Of a DNA stretch of 64,000 bases, positions 18,836 to 28,727 are shown in pieces. The notes below the pieces were generated by a model. The model made no database searches and had not been told where the DNA came from. It saw only the letters and a list, made by a program, of their open reading frames with translations. Both the position numbers and the translations under genes were made by a program. The DNA is taken from NCBI GenBank assembly GCA_947178145.1, contig CAMWXE010000021.1:1-64000 (forward strand). Direction: 5' to 3'. Position 1 is the stretch's first letter, and every line of letters begins with the position of its first letter. This stretch comes from an uncultured Lachnospiraceae bacterium (GTDB lineage: Bacteria > Bacillota > Clostridia > Lachnospirales > Lachnospiraceae).

Positions 18836-20254
18836 ATGGCAAACAACAGTGCGTATTTTGAAAACCGGCCGGTTACCATGAACGATAAGAATAATCTTTT
18901 GCAGATTGAAGAACATATGTATCAGCTGCAGGATGTGGAGAAACCCAACGCATTCCGCAACATGTTCCCGTACGATGAGATACCAAAGATTCCGTTTAAT
19001 GACAGGGTTGTACCCCATAATATGCCCAGGGAGATCTGGATTACAGACACGACATTCAGAGATGGTCAGCAGTCAAGAGCGCCTTACAGCACAGAGCAGA
19101 TTGTCACAATCTTTGACTATCTGCACAGACTCGGCGGACCAAACGGCATGATCCGGCAGAGCGAGTTCTTCCTGTACAGTCAGAAAGACAGAGATGCAGT
19201 CTACCAATGTATGGAGCGCGGTTATCAGTTTCCGGAGGTGACTTCGTGGATTCGCGCGAGCAGGGAAGACTTTAAGCTGGTGAAGGAAATCGGCATGAAG
19301 CAGACAGGGATTCTCGTCAGCTGCTCGGATTATCATATTTTTATGAAGCTCAAGATGACAAGGCGTCAGGCGATGGAGCACTATCTGTCTGTCGTGAGAG
19401 ACTGCCTCGAGGAGGGCATCAGTGTGCGGTGCCATCTGGAGGATATCACGAGAGCTGATATTTACGGCTATGTTGTACCATTTTGCCAGGAGCTCATGAA
19501 GTTGTCCGAACAGTATCAACTTCCGATAGTGGTGCGCGCTTGCGATACGATGGGATATGGTGTGAATTATGCGGGCGCTGTTATTCCGAGAAGCGTACAG
19601 GGGATTATATACGCGCTTTACACGCATGCTGGGGTGCCCCACGAGTGGATTGAGTGGCATGGACACAACGATTTCTACAAAGCGGTCACGAACTCGACGA
19701 CGGCCTGGCTGTACGGCTGTTCTGGTGTCAATACCTCCCTTTTTGGTATTGGGGAGCGCACTGGCAATACACCACTTGAGGCAATGATCTTTGAGTATGC
19801 GCAGTTAAAAGGCACGCTAAATGGCATGGACACGACTGTGATCACAGAGCTTGCAGAATATTATGAGAAAGAGATAGGCTATCACATTCCAGAGAGGACG
19901 CCTTTTGTCGGCAGGAATTTCAATGTCACAAGGGCAGGAATTCATGCGGATGGTCTGCTTAAAAATGAAGAGATTTACAATATTTTTGACACTGAGAAAT
20001 TTCTAAACAGACCCGTTCTGTGCGCCGTGTCCAACACATCAGGACTTGCGGGAATTGCACACTGGATGAATACTTACTACAGGCTTAAGGACGATGAGAA
20101 GATTAGCAAGTCTTCGGAGCTTGTGGCATATGTGAAAGCCTGGGTGGATGCAGAGTATGAGAGTGGCAGAGTTACGGTCCTTACGGATGACGAATTGCTT
20201 GCGGTCATCGCAGAGGGCTGTCAGACGCTCGGAGTGCGTATTGGAAAGGATTGA
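18836..20254 (+). CDS. DRE-TIM metallolyase (2-isopropylmalate/homocitrate synthase-like); candidate Re-citrate synthase
   Basis: ITDTTFRDGQQSRAPYSTEQI, HLEDITRADIYG, WHGHNDFYKAVTNSTTAWLYG; adjacent to isocitrate dehydrogenase. Confidence 0.75.
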   Translation: MANNSAYFENRPVTMNDKNNLLQIEEHMYQLQDVEKPNAFRNMFPYDEIPKIPFNDRVVPHNMPREIWITDTTFRDGQQSRAPYSTEQIVTIFDYLHRLGGPNGMIRQSEFFLYSQKDRDAVYQCMERGYQFPEVTSWIRASREDFKLVKEIGMKQTGILVSCSDYHIFMKLKMTRRQAMEHYLSVVRDCLEEGISVRCHLEDITRADIYGYVVPFCQELMKLSEQYQLPIVVRACDTMGYGVNYAGAVIPRSVQGIIYALYTHAGVPHEWIEWHGHNDFYKAVTNSTTAWLYGCSGVNTSLFGIGERTGNTPLEAMIFEYAQLKGTLNGMDTTVITELAEYYEKEIGYHIPERTPFVGRNFNVTRAGIHADGLLKNEEIYNIFDTEKFLNRPVLCAVSNTSGLAGIAHWMNTYYRLKDDEKISKSSELVAYVKAWVDAEYESGRVTVLTDDELLAVIAEGCQTLGVRIGKD

Positions 20255-20263
20255 TGACAGGAG

Positions 20264-20944
20264 ATGAGCGAGTATGATGTAAATCATGAGGCATCGGACA
20301 AGTATTCGTTGCGGGGCAGAGTTTTTCGAAAGCTTAGAGAGGATATACTGAATGGAAAATATCAGGAAAACGATGAACTCAAGGAGGCGGCAATCGCGGA
20401 GGAACTTGGTGTTAGTAGAACGCCTGTTCGAGAGGCTTTTCGACAGCTTGAACTGGAGGGATTGATTCGGATTGTGCCAAATAAAGGAGCGTATGTTACG
20501 GGAATTTCTGCATCGGATGTGGCGGATATCTATGAGATTCGTTCTCTTTTGGAAGGTCTGTGTGCGAGATGGGCGACGAATAAGATCACCAGGGAGAAGG
20601 TTGAGGAGCTTGAGGAAATTATTCTTCTGAGTGAATTTCACTTGAAAAAGGCGCACTATGATCAGCTGATCGAGTTGGACAACCGTTTCCATATGAATTT
20701 GTATGAGGCGTGTGAGAGCAAGATGTTGATTCATCTCTTGAAGGATTTTCATCAGTATGTGCAGAAACAGCGGCAGCAGACGCTCTCAAATCATGAGAGG
20801 AGCGCAGCGGCTGTGGCGGAGCACAAGAGTATTATGGAAGCGATACGCGACGGGAATGCCCCCCTCGCAGAAAAACTTGCCGACGAACATATTTGTAATG
20901 CGTACAAAAATATGGTAAAATGTGGTTTGGGCATAAAACACTAA
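20264..20944 (+). CDS. GntR family transcriptional regulator, FadR/FCD subfamily
   Basis: VFRKLREDILNGKYQENDELKEAAIAEELGVSRTPVREAFRQLELEGLIRIVPNKGAYV. Confidence 0.92.
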   Translation: MSEYDVNHEASDKYSLRGRVFRKLREDILNGKYQENDELKEAAIAEELGVSRTPVREAFRQLELEGLIRIVPNKGAYVTGISASDVADIYEIRSLLEGLCARWATNKITREKVEELEEIILLSEFHLKKAHYDQLIELDNRFHMNLYEACESKMLIHLLKDFHQYVQKQRQQTLSNHERSAAAVAEHKSIMEAIRDGNAPLAEKLADEHICNAYKNMVKCGLGIKH

Positions 20945-21020
20945 GCGACTCTAAGGCTGTAAAGGACACAGCCTAAGATTTGCTTAGTGTTTGGAAGAAC
21001 GCCAGAGGGCGGCGTTCTTC
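20936..21020 (+). repeat. Two-hairpin intercistronic element, copy 1
   Basis: AAACACTAAGC...GCTTAGTGTTT enclosing TCTAAGGCTGT/ACAGCCTAAGA, then GAAGAACGCC agagggc GGCGTTCTTC; same architecture at 59322-59409. Confidence 0.75.
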
Positions 21021-21060
21021 GCGTGGTTATGATTAAAATAAGAGAAACAGGAGGAGAAAT

Positions 21061-22273
21061 GATGACAAAGATTCAGATGACAACACCGTTGGTGGAGATG
21101 GATGGGGATGAGATGACTCGAATCCTTTGGAAGATGATCAAGGACGAGCTGATTCTTCCATACATAGACTTAAAGACAGAGTATTACGATCTTGGTTTGG
21201 AGCATCGCAATGAGACGAACGATCAGGTGACGGCAGATTCCGCAGAGGCAACAAAAAAGTATGGTGTAGCAGTCAAGTGTGCGACCATCACGCCGAACGC
21301 TGCGCGAATGACAGAGTACAATCTCAAGGAAATGTGGAAGAGTCCGAACGGAACAATCAGGGCCATGCTTGATGGTACGGTATTTCGGGCACCCATTTTG
21401 ATCAAGGGCATTGTTCCGTATGTGAAGAATTGGACGAAGCCAATCACAATTGCCCGTCATGCATACGGTGATGTATACAAGAACACGGAGATCAAAGTTC
21501 CGGGAAAAGGAAAAGCGGAGCTGGTCTTTACCGCAGAGGATGGGACGGAGACAAGAGAGCTGATTCACAATTTTGAGGGGGCTGGGATTATCCAGGGGAT
21601 TCATAATACCAAAGAGTCGATTTCCAGCTTTGCAAGAGCGTGCTTTGGCTATGCGATTGATACAAAGCAGGATTTGTGGTTTGCCACCAAGGATACCATC
21701 TCTAAGAAATATGACCATACGTTTAAGGATATTTTTCAGGAAATTTATGATACAGAGTACAAAGAGAAATTCGAAAAGGCGGGAATTGAGTATTTTTATA
21801 CGCTGATTGACGATGCGGTTGCACGTGTGATTCGCTCTGAAGGCGGCTTTATATGGGCGTGCAAAAACTATGACGGTGATGTGATGTCTGATATGGTGGC
21901 GACAGCATATGGAGATTTGTCTATGATGACTTCTGTCCTGGTCTCACCGAGCGGCGTCTATGAATACGAGGCAGCACATGGTACCGTGCAGCGTCATTAC
22001 TATAAGCACTTGAAAGGAGAGGAGACTTCCACCAACTCCATTGCGACGATTTTTGCATGGACAGGTGCGCTGCGCAAACGCGGTGAATTGGATGGAATCC
22101 AGGAACTTCAGGATTTTGCTGACAAGCTGGACAGGGCCTGCATCAAGACTGTTGAGGACGGAAAAATGACAAAAAGCCTTTCCATGATATCAACCTGTGA
22201 GAATCCGGTGATTTTGAACAGTCTGGACTTTATCAGGGCGATCAGGAAGACCTTTGAGACTTTACAAGATTGA
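21061..22273 (+). CDS. icd: NADP-dependent isocitrate dehydrogenase
   Basis: [37 protein letters not shown]...[13 protein letters not shown]...[15 protein letters not shown] 20987-22273, ATG near 21061/21064 after aggagg. Confidence 0.92.
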
Positions 22274-22333
22274 ATTCGTTTGTTATGATAATAATGTAAT
22301 GATCAGAATAGATTCGAAAAGGATGGTGATGAT

Positions 22334-22516
22334 ATGTCTGAAAAGGAAATGCTCAAAACATCAGTTGAAGAATTTTCGAGATTGCAGGATTATATGCTGG
22401 AATGTGATAAGGATTCAGGAGTATATAAAAAAATGAAAAGGCGATACATTGAGTTGAAAGTTATTTTAACAGCTTCAGGGATTAACATTACAGAATTAGA
22501 TATGATAAAAGAATAA
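22334..22516 (+). CDS. Small hypothetical protein (60 aa)
   Basis: MSEKEMLKTSVEEFSRLQDYMLECDKDSGVYKKMKRRYIELKVILTASGINITELDMIKE; purine-rich upstream site. Confidence 0.5.
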   Translation: MSEKEMLKTSVEEFSRLQDYMLECDKDSGVYKKMKRRYIELKVILTASGINITELDMIKE

Positions 22517-22524
22517 ACAGATTC

Positions 22525-22578
22525 ATTGCAGCGGCGCATAGGATAGGTGGAAAGCATTATTCTATGCGCCGCTGCAAT
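22525..22578. terminator. Convergent/bidirectional terminator hairpin
   Basis: ATTGCAGCGGCGCATAG ... CTATGCGCCGCTGCAAT between convergent genes. Confidence 0.75.
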
Positions 22579-22584
22579 TTAGAG

Positions 22585-23625
22585 TTACAATTTCAATTCT
22601 GCGATCAGACTAAGCATTTCATATTGCCTGAGTTCTTCCTTTAGGACAGCCTTGTCAATCTTCAGCTGAAAGTCTTCCAAGGACAGCGTGATGGGAATAT
22701 CATCTTTCATCTTGGCAAGCTGGTAGCTCAGGTATACGGTTTCTTTATTTTCCTTTAAGGCATTTAAGGGACTCCGGCCGATACCAAGGCTGCTTTTCCA
22801 GAAATCGGACAGCGCTTTTTCCTTTTTCTTGTTGCCCTCACAGTCCTCAATCGCTGCATAGATGGCATCGAGGGAGCCGTATTCGTTCACAAGCGGGGCC
22901 GCTGCCGAAGAGACACCCTTACAACCGGGGATGCCATCTCCGGGGTCGCCGGTGATGGAGAGCAGTGTCACAATATTTTCAGGGTACACGCCCTCCTCGG
23001 AATAGACGAGATCGGAAGTATATTCAAAGATTCCGGCTGGAAGGGAGGTGTAACCTTTCCTGTCAGCGTAGAGTCCATACCGCTGCTGCAGATCCTTTAC
23101 CTTTTCCTTGTCGGTGACGCGCCACAGTCTGGTGTAATCGCTTACCAGCTGGAAATAGTCGTGATCTTTTGTGAGAAGATAGGTTTCGAGTTCTGGTGAT
23201 TCAAATTTTCTGACAAGAGAGGCTGCAAAATCATCAGCCTCATAGTCCTTGTCCATAAGCACCTGGCAGCCTATCTTCTGTAACAGGTTTTCCATGGCAA
23301 TAAATTGTTCCTTTAAGGGCTCTGGGGCCTCTTTTCTGTTTGCCTTGTAGGAATCTGCGCCCAACACAGTGCGCCGGAAGGTGTCGCGCGACACGTCAAA
23401 AGCGACAGCCACATAATCTGGTTTCGTCTTCTTGTAGAGAGAAATCAGCGTTCGAAGCATTGTGAAGAGCGCATTTGTATACGCGCCCCTGGAGGTCTGC
23501 AGGATTTCGGAGTAGTGCTTTTCTTTTTCCTCGTCTGTCTTGGCATAGAGGACAGACTTTGGAAGATTGCCGTAATACGAGGTGCTTAGCATTGAGGAAC
23601 CGTCAATTATTAAGAATTTTTTCAT
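22585..23625 (-). CDS. 5'-3' exonuclease domain protein (PolA N-terminal-like)
   Basis: FLIIDGSSMLSTSYYG...PDYVAVAFDVSRDTFRR...DKDYEADDFAASL...LLSITGDPGDGIPGCKGVS. Confidence 0.88.
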   Translation of the reverse strand: MKKFLIIDGSSMLSTSYYGNLPKSVLYAKTDEEKEKHYSEILQTSRGAYTNALFTMLRTLISLYKKTKPDYVAVAFDVSRDTFRRTVLGADSYKANRKEAPEPLKEQFIAMENLLQKIGCQVLMDKDYEADDFAASLVRKFESPELETYLLTKDHDYFQLVSDYTRLWRVTDKEKVKDLQQRYGLYADRKGYTSLPAGIFEYTSDLVYSEEGVYPENIVTLLSITGDPGDGIPGCKGVSSAAAPLVNEYGSLDAIYAAIEDCEGNKKKEKALSDFWKSSLGIGRSPLNALKENKETVYLSYQLAKMKDDIPITLSLEDFQLKIDKAVLKEELRQYEMLSLIAELKL

Positions 23626-23671
23626 GATTTATCTCTCCTATACAATATATTTTAGAGGAAAACTTCACTTG

Positions 23672-25582
23672 CTACACTGTCTCAGATAGTTCTTCCCATT
23701 TGGCGTAGAGCGTCTCAAGCTCCGCCTCAATGGCCGCTTTTACGGTCGCAATTTCCTGTAGCTTTGCTGAGTTTGTGGCAATTTCTGGTCTGGTCATCTC
23801 CTCGTCGAGTGCAGCGCTTTTTGTTTCAAGCGCCTCGATTTTCTCTTCGCACTTTTTCAGGTCATTCTCTCTCTTGCGAATCAGTGCCTGATTTTCCTTC
23901 TGCTGCTTCCAGTCAAGCTTCTGCGCGGAAGGTTCTTCGGCAGATGCGGAGGAGACTGTCTCTGGCACAGGCGTCAGAATTTCTTTCTTTTCAAGATAAT
24001 AGTCGTAGTTTCCGATATAGTTGACAAACGTCTGGTGCGTGAGCTCAAGGATGCGGCTTGCTGTCTTGTTGATGAAATACCGGTCATGTGAGACATAAAG
24101 GACCGTTCCTTCATAAGCGTTCAGCGCTGTCTCAAGGATTTCCTTGGAAGTGATGTCAAGGTGGTTTGTCGGCTCGTCGAGGATGAGAAAGTTTGCCTCG
24201 GACAGCATAAGCTTTGCGAGGCAAACTCGTCCGCGCTCACCGCCGCTCAGCGCACTGATCTTTTTAAAGACATCTTCGCCTGTGAACAGGAAGGCAGCAA
24301 GGGTGTTTCGAATCTCTGTGTTGGTCAGGTAAGGATAATCGTCGCTGATTTCTTCAAACAGTGTCTTATCCATATGAAGTACATGGTGTTCCTGATCATA
24401 GTATCCTATTTCCACATTTGCCCCCAGCTTAATCGTACCACTGTCCATGGGAACAAGCTCATTGATAATTTTTAAGAGCGTGGTTTTTCCTGTTCCATTG
24501 TCTCCGATGATGGCGACATGCTCACCGCGCTTCATCTCAAAAGAGACATTCTCAAACAGCTGGTTGCTGTCGAATTTCTTGGAGAGCCCTTCAATCTGCA
24601 TGACATCATTGCCGCTCGTCCGGTATGGCGTGAGCGTCAGCTTCATATCAGCCCTGACCTCGACAGGCTTTTCAAGGCGCTCGATCTTGTCCAGCATTTT
24701 CTCGCGGCTCTCGGCGCGTTTTATGGACTTTTCGCGGTTAAACTGTTTAAGCTTGTCGATTACTTCTTCATGGTGCTTGATTTCACGCTGCTGGTTCAGG
24801 TATGCGTTCATCTGCTCGGCGCGAAGGTGTTCTTTCTGAATGGCATAGTCCGAATAGTTTCCGTTAAAGGAGGATACTACGCCATTGTCAATCTCAATAA
24901 TTTTCGTGGCGATTTTATCCAGAAAATATCGGTCATGTGAGACGATTATAACAGCGCCTTTGTAATTCAGCAGATACGTTTCAAGCCATGCGATGGAGTT
25001 GAGGTCAAGATGGTTGGTCGGCTCGTCGAGCATGATGAGATCCGGCTTTTGCAGCAGCATCTTGCCAAGAGCCACACGCGTCTTTTGACCGCCGGAGAGT
25101 GTGGCCACTTTCTTGTCAAACTCGTCCTCCTGAAAGCCTAGTCCTTTTAAGATACCAGTGATCTCACTCTTGCAGGCGTAGCCGTTGATCTCCTCAAAAC
25201 GGTGTGTCAGGTTTGCGTATTTTTTGAGAAGAAGATCCAGTTCCCCGCCGGCAGCGTTCTTCATATCGGCCTCGGTCTGGCGAATGGAGGCCTCCAGGTC
25301 GAGAACTTCCTGTTTGACCGTGAGCAGCTCGTCAAAGATTGTGTTTTCACTGTCCACAGCCTGGTGCTGGGCGAGATAGCCGAAGCTCTTATCCTTTGCA
25401 AAGGTTACGAGACCAGCGTCGGCGGGAAGCCTGCCTGTAATGATTTTGAGCAGGGTGGACTTACCTGCACCATTGATGCCGACAATGGCAGCCTTTTCGT
25501 AATCCTCTATATGAAAAGAGGCATTTTTGATGACGTGATTGTCAACAAAAGTCTTGTCTATGTTACTGCATGATAGAATCAT
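23672..25582 (-). CDS. ABC-F family ATP-binding protein
   Basis: Two ABC domains (GINGAGKSTLL, GDNGTGKTTLL; two LSGG signatures) and DEPTNHLD twice. Confidence 0.93.
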   Translation of the reverse strand: MILSCSNIDKTFVDNHVIKNASFHIEDYEKAAIVGINGAGKSTLLKIITGRLPADAGLVTFAKDKSFGYLAQHQAVDSENTIFDELLTVKQEVLDLEASIRQTEADMKNAAGGELDLLLKKYANLTHRFEEINGYACKSEITGILKGLGFQEDEFDKKVATLSGGQKTRVALGKMLLQKPDLIMLDEPTNHLDLNSIAWLETYLLNYKGAVIIVSHDRYFLDKIATKIIEIDNGVVSSFNGNYSDYAIQKEHLRAEQMNAYLNQQREIKHHEEVIDKLKQFNREKSIKRAESREKMLDKIERLEKPVEVRADMKLTLTPYRTSGNDVMQIEGLSKKFDSNQLFENVSFEMKRGEHVAIIGDNGTGKTTLLKIINELVPMDSGTIKLGANVEIGYYDQEHHVLHMDKTLFEEISDDYPYLTNTEIRNTLAAFLFTGEDVFKKISALSGGERGRVCLAKLMLSEANFLILDEPTNHLDITSKEILETALNAYEGTVLYVSHDRYFINKTASRILELTHQTFVNYIGNYDYYLEKKEILTPVPETVSSASAEEPSAQKLDWKQQKENQALIRKRENDLKKCEEKIEALETKSAALDEEMTRPEIATNSAKLQEIATVKAAIEAELETLYAKWEELSETV

Positions 25583-25676
25583 GGGAATTTCCTCCTCGCG
25601 TATAAAATCTATTTACCTATTATAAAAGAGAATGAAAATAAAAGCAATCGGAATCGATACCGCATTACAAAAAGAA

Positions 25677-25705
25677 TTGACAATCATTTAACAGGATTGT
25701 ATAAT
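25677..25705 (+). promoter_or_regulatory. Putative sigma-A promoter for rex
   Basis: TTGACA - 17 nt - TATAAT. Confidence 0.7.
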
Positions 25706-25795
25706 ATATAATACATATTTTTATTATTTTTTTGGCATATTGCATACGAATGGTGCGGGGCTGAAAAAGTCATTGTCATGTGGAGGTTAAGAATC

Positions 25796-26422
25796 GTGGA
25801 TGATAAGAATATATCACAGGCGGTTGTCGCGAGACTTCCCAGATATTACAGATATCTGGGAGATTTGAAGGATAGCGGTATCGAGAGGATATCATCTCAG
25901 GATTTAAGCAAACTGATGAAGGTCACTGCATCGCAGATTCGGCAGGATTTTAATAATTTCGGGGGCTTTGGGCAGCAAGGATACGGGTACAATGTGGAGT
26001 ATTTGTACGATGAGATAGCAAAGATACTTGGATTAAACAAAACACACAATCTTGTTATCATAGGAGCCGGGAATCTTGGGCAGGCGCTTGCCAACTATAT
26101 GAACTTTGAGCGCAGGGGATTTATTGTGAGAGGCATTTTCGACAAGAATCCTGTGTTATACGGAAAAGAGCTGAGAGGGATAGCAGTGCAGCCTGTGGAG
26201 AAAATTGAACGGTTTATCCGGGAAAATGATATTGATATTGCGGTGCTCACAATGCCAAAGGATGGCGCAGTAAAGACTGCAGAGCTGCTTGTTCGGTGCA
26301 ATATTAAGGCTATTTGGAATTTTGCACATGTGGACCTGAATGTGCCGGAAAGTGTTGTCGTTGAAAATGTACATCTTTCCGATAGTCTCATGAGATTATC
26401 ATACGGAATTGTAAATCAATAA
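25796..26422 (+). CDS. rex: Redox-sensing transcriptional repressor Rex
   Basis: GTG start after tggagg; QAVVARLPRYYRYLGDL...QIRQDFNNFGGFGQQGYGYNV...VIIGAGNLGQALANY. Confidence 0.95.
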   Translation: MDDKNISQAVVARLPRYYRYLGDLKDSGIERISSQDLSKLMKVTASQIRQDFNNFGGFGQQGYGYNVEYLYDEIAKILGLNKTHNLVIIGAGNLGQALANYMNFERRGFIVRGIFDKNPVLYGKELRGIAVQPVEKIERFIRENDIDIAVLTMPKDGAVKTAELLVRCNIKAIWNFAHVDLNVPESVVVENVHLSDSLMRLSYGIVNQ

Positions 26423-26460
26423 ATAAGAGAAGTTTGTGGGGGAAAATGGGGGTTGAAGAT

Positions 26461-27102
26461 ATGGAACCGGAGGAAGAGGCCTTTCGAGAGGCATTAATAG
26501 GGAAAAAGATACCGATTTTGACATTGGATAATCAGTGGCATAAGCTCTTCACACAGGCAGGGGCAAATGAGGAAATACAGAGGCTCGAGGACAATCTCAA
26601 TGAGATTTTGAAAAGGCAGGGAAAACTGAACACAGAATTGAAGAGTCTTGTCTCTTTTAAAAAGAAGCTCATGCAGGAGATCGTGTCAATTATGGAACTT
26701 CCTGACAGCCCGGCAAAGGAAAAGAGGATGTCTGACAACAAGCGCATGATTGAGGAGTCCAACCAGAAGATTGAGGATTACAACGACGAGCTGATGGAGA
26801 TGCCAAGGCAGATCGACGAGGCGAATCTGGAGTTGATGCTTGCAAGTATGCGGATTTGTTACGGCAGGATTCAGCAGAATGTCCAGGAAATCAACGAGAT
26901 CAACAAGTGGGTATCTGACTTCAAAGTGCAGCTCAAGAGAAAGATTATCTTAAAGCAGCAGAAAGAGATCTGGAACGATGAGATGTATAATTATATGCAT
27001 TCCATTTTCGGTCCTGATGTGATTGATATGTTTGACATGAAATACAACCCTCAAAATGTATTGAACAAGGAAAAAGATTTGATCGGCAAAAAAACTCCCT
27101 GA
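26461..27102 (+). CDS. Conserved hypothetical coiled-coil protein
   Basis: Open frame 26434-27102, Glu/Lys-rich heptad-like sequence; no family recognised. Confidence 0.65.
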   Translation: MEPEEEAFREALIGKKIPILTLDNQWHKLFTQAGANEEIQRLEDNLNEILKRQGKLNTELKSLVSFKKKLMQEIVSIMELPDSPAKEKRMSDNKRMIEESNQKIEDYNDELMEMPRQIDEANLELMLASMRICYGRIQQNVQEINEINKWVSDFKVQLKRKIILKQQKEIWNDEMYNYMHSIFGPDVIDMFDMKYNPQNVLNKEKDLIGKKTP

Positions 27103-27130
27103 CAGGAATAACTGTTTCGGAGTTTTTTTC
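27088..27130 (+). terminator. Rho-independent terminator overlapping the upstream CDS end
   Basis: AAAAAACTCC ctgacaggaataactgtttc GGAGTTTTTTT. Confidence 0.7.
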
Positions 27131-27173
27131 AGGAACGAGTGTACTGGAACCAATAACAGGGGAAAGGTTGGTA

Positions 27174-28727
27174 ATGCGTATGGAATATGTGCTGACGGCA
27201 GCAGAGATGAAGGCTGGTGACAAGGCAGCGATTGAGGAGTATGGCATCGAATCGCTCGTCTTGATGGAGCGCGCTGCGCTGCAGACCGCCAAGGTGATTT
27301 TGGATAAATTTGGCTCAGATATCTATGTGGGCATTATGGCAGGAAGTGGCAATAATGGTGGTGATGGGATTGCCATAGCGCGGATTCTTCAGGAGGAGGG
27401 AATTCGCGTGGAAATCAATATGATTGGGGAATCGTCAAAGTTGTCAACCGAGGCTGCTGTCCAGCTTGAAACTGCAAAAAAGCTCAACATTCCCATTCAT
27501 TACGGTGTGGAACAGACACTGTATGATGTGATTGTCGATGCCGTATTTGGTATCGGTATCACTCGCAATGTCGAGGGAAAATACAGGAAAGCAATTGAGG
27601 CGATGAATGCGTCGAAGGCAAAAATTGTGGCGGTAGATATCCCGTCAGGCGTCAATACAGACGATGGAAGTATTATGGGCTGTGCGGTCAAAGCAGACAT
27701 CACGGTCACGTTTGCATACAGAAAATTAGGGTTGATGTTGTATCCAGGCGCTTCGTGTGCCGGGGAGGTAGTCTGTGTGCCCATCGGGATTCCGAAGGCG
27801 GTGACAGCGAAGAAAAGAACGGGGGTTGTCACCTTCACGGACAGGAAAAAAGACCTGCATTTTCCTGAGAGAAGTCCGTCAGGAAATAAAGGAACATTTG
27901 GGAAAATTCTTTTGATTGCCGGGAGCAGAAATATGGGTGGCGCCTGTTTGCTGTCTGCCCTGAGTGCCTATCGAGTGGGCGCTGGTATGGTGCGGATATT
28001 TACCGCATCGCAAAATCGGGAAAGTCTGTTAAAGAAGCTTCCGGAGGCGATTGTCGATACGTATCATGATGAAAATGCAGATCATGGAGTGTCAACAGTC
28101 ACACAACAAGAGTCCGAAGCACTGTCGTCCGGGCTGGAGTGGGCGGATATTGTGGCTGTTGGCCCTGGAATTTCCATGTCAGAAAAGGCTGAGGAAATCC
28201 TGAAAATGACCCTCGCGCAGTGTGATAAACCGATGGTGATTGACGCGGATGCACTGAATATATTGTCACAGAACGAAGCTCTTTTGCAGTCTTTTGAGTA
28301 TGGGTGCCGGAAAAGTGACAGTGATATCATATTTACGCCGCATCTTGGCGAATTTTCCAGATTGACGAAATGTCCTGTCGCAGAGATCAAGAAGGACATG
28401 ATAGCCAGCTGCAAAGCCTTTACAAAAAAATATGATGTATCCCTGGTGTGCAAGGATGCCAGAACGCTTGTGTCAAAAAGGGGAAAACTGACCTATCTGA
28501 ATGCCAGTGGAAATGACGGGATGGCGACAGCCGGATCAGGTGATGTGCTCACAGGAATCATAGCGGGGTTGCTGGCACAGGGTTACAGTGGGTTCGAGGC
28601 TGCCGTGATGGGAACCTATGCGCATGGCCTGGCAGGTGATATCGCGAGAAAGAAAACGTCTGCGTACTATATCATGGCACAGGATATTATCAAGTCTCTG
28701 GGGATGCTGGAGGAGGATTCATTATGA
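27174..28727 (+). CDS. nnr: Bifunctional NAD(P)H-hydrate epimerase / ADP-dependent dehydratase
   Basis: N-terminal YjeF_N (GSGNNGGDGIAIARIL), C-terminal carbohydrate-kinase-like (GSRNMGGACLLSALSAYRVGAGMV, TAGSGDVLTGIIAGLLAQG). Confidence 0.93.
   Translation: MRMEYVLTAAEMKAGDKAAIEEYGIESLVLMERAALQTAKVILDKFGSDIYVGIMAGSGNNGGDGIAIARILQEEGIRVEINMIGESSKLSTEAAVQLETAKKLNIPIHYGVEQTLYDVIVDAVFGIGITRNVEGKYRKAIEAMNASKAKIVAVDIPSGVNTDDGSIMGCAVKADITVTFAYRKLGLMLYPGASCAGEVVCVPIGIPKAVTAKKRTGVVTFTDRKKDLHFPERSPSGNKGTFGKILLIAGSRNMGGACLLSALSAYRVGAGMVRIFTASQNRESLLKKLPEAIVDTYHDENADHGVSTVTQQESEALSSGLEWADIVAVGPGISMSEKAEEILKMTLAQCDKPMVIDADALNILSQNEALLQSFEYGCRKSDSDIIFTPHLGEFSRLTKCPVAEIKKDMIASCKAFTKKYDVSLVCKDARTLVSKRGKLTYLNASGNDGMATAGSGDVLTGIIAGLLAQGYSGFEAAVMGTYAHGLAGDIARKKTSAYYIMAQDIIKSLGMLEEDSL

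Noticed and set aside
24447-25573. Several plus-strand ORFs of 60-140 aa inside 23.7-25.6 kb
   Set aside because: They are antisense to the well-supported ABC-F gene at 23672-25582.
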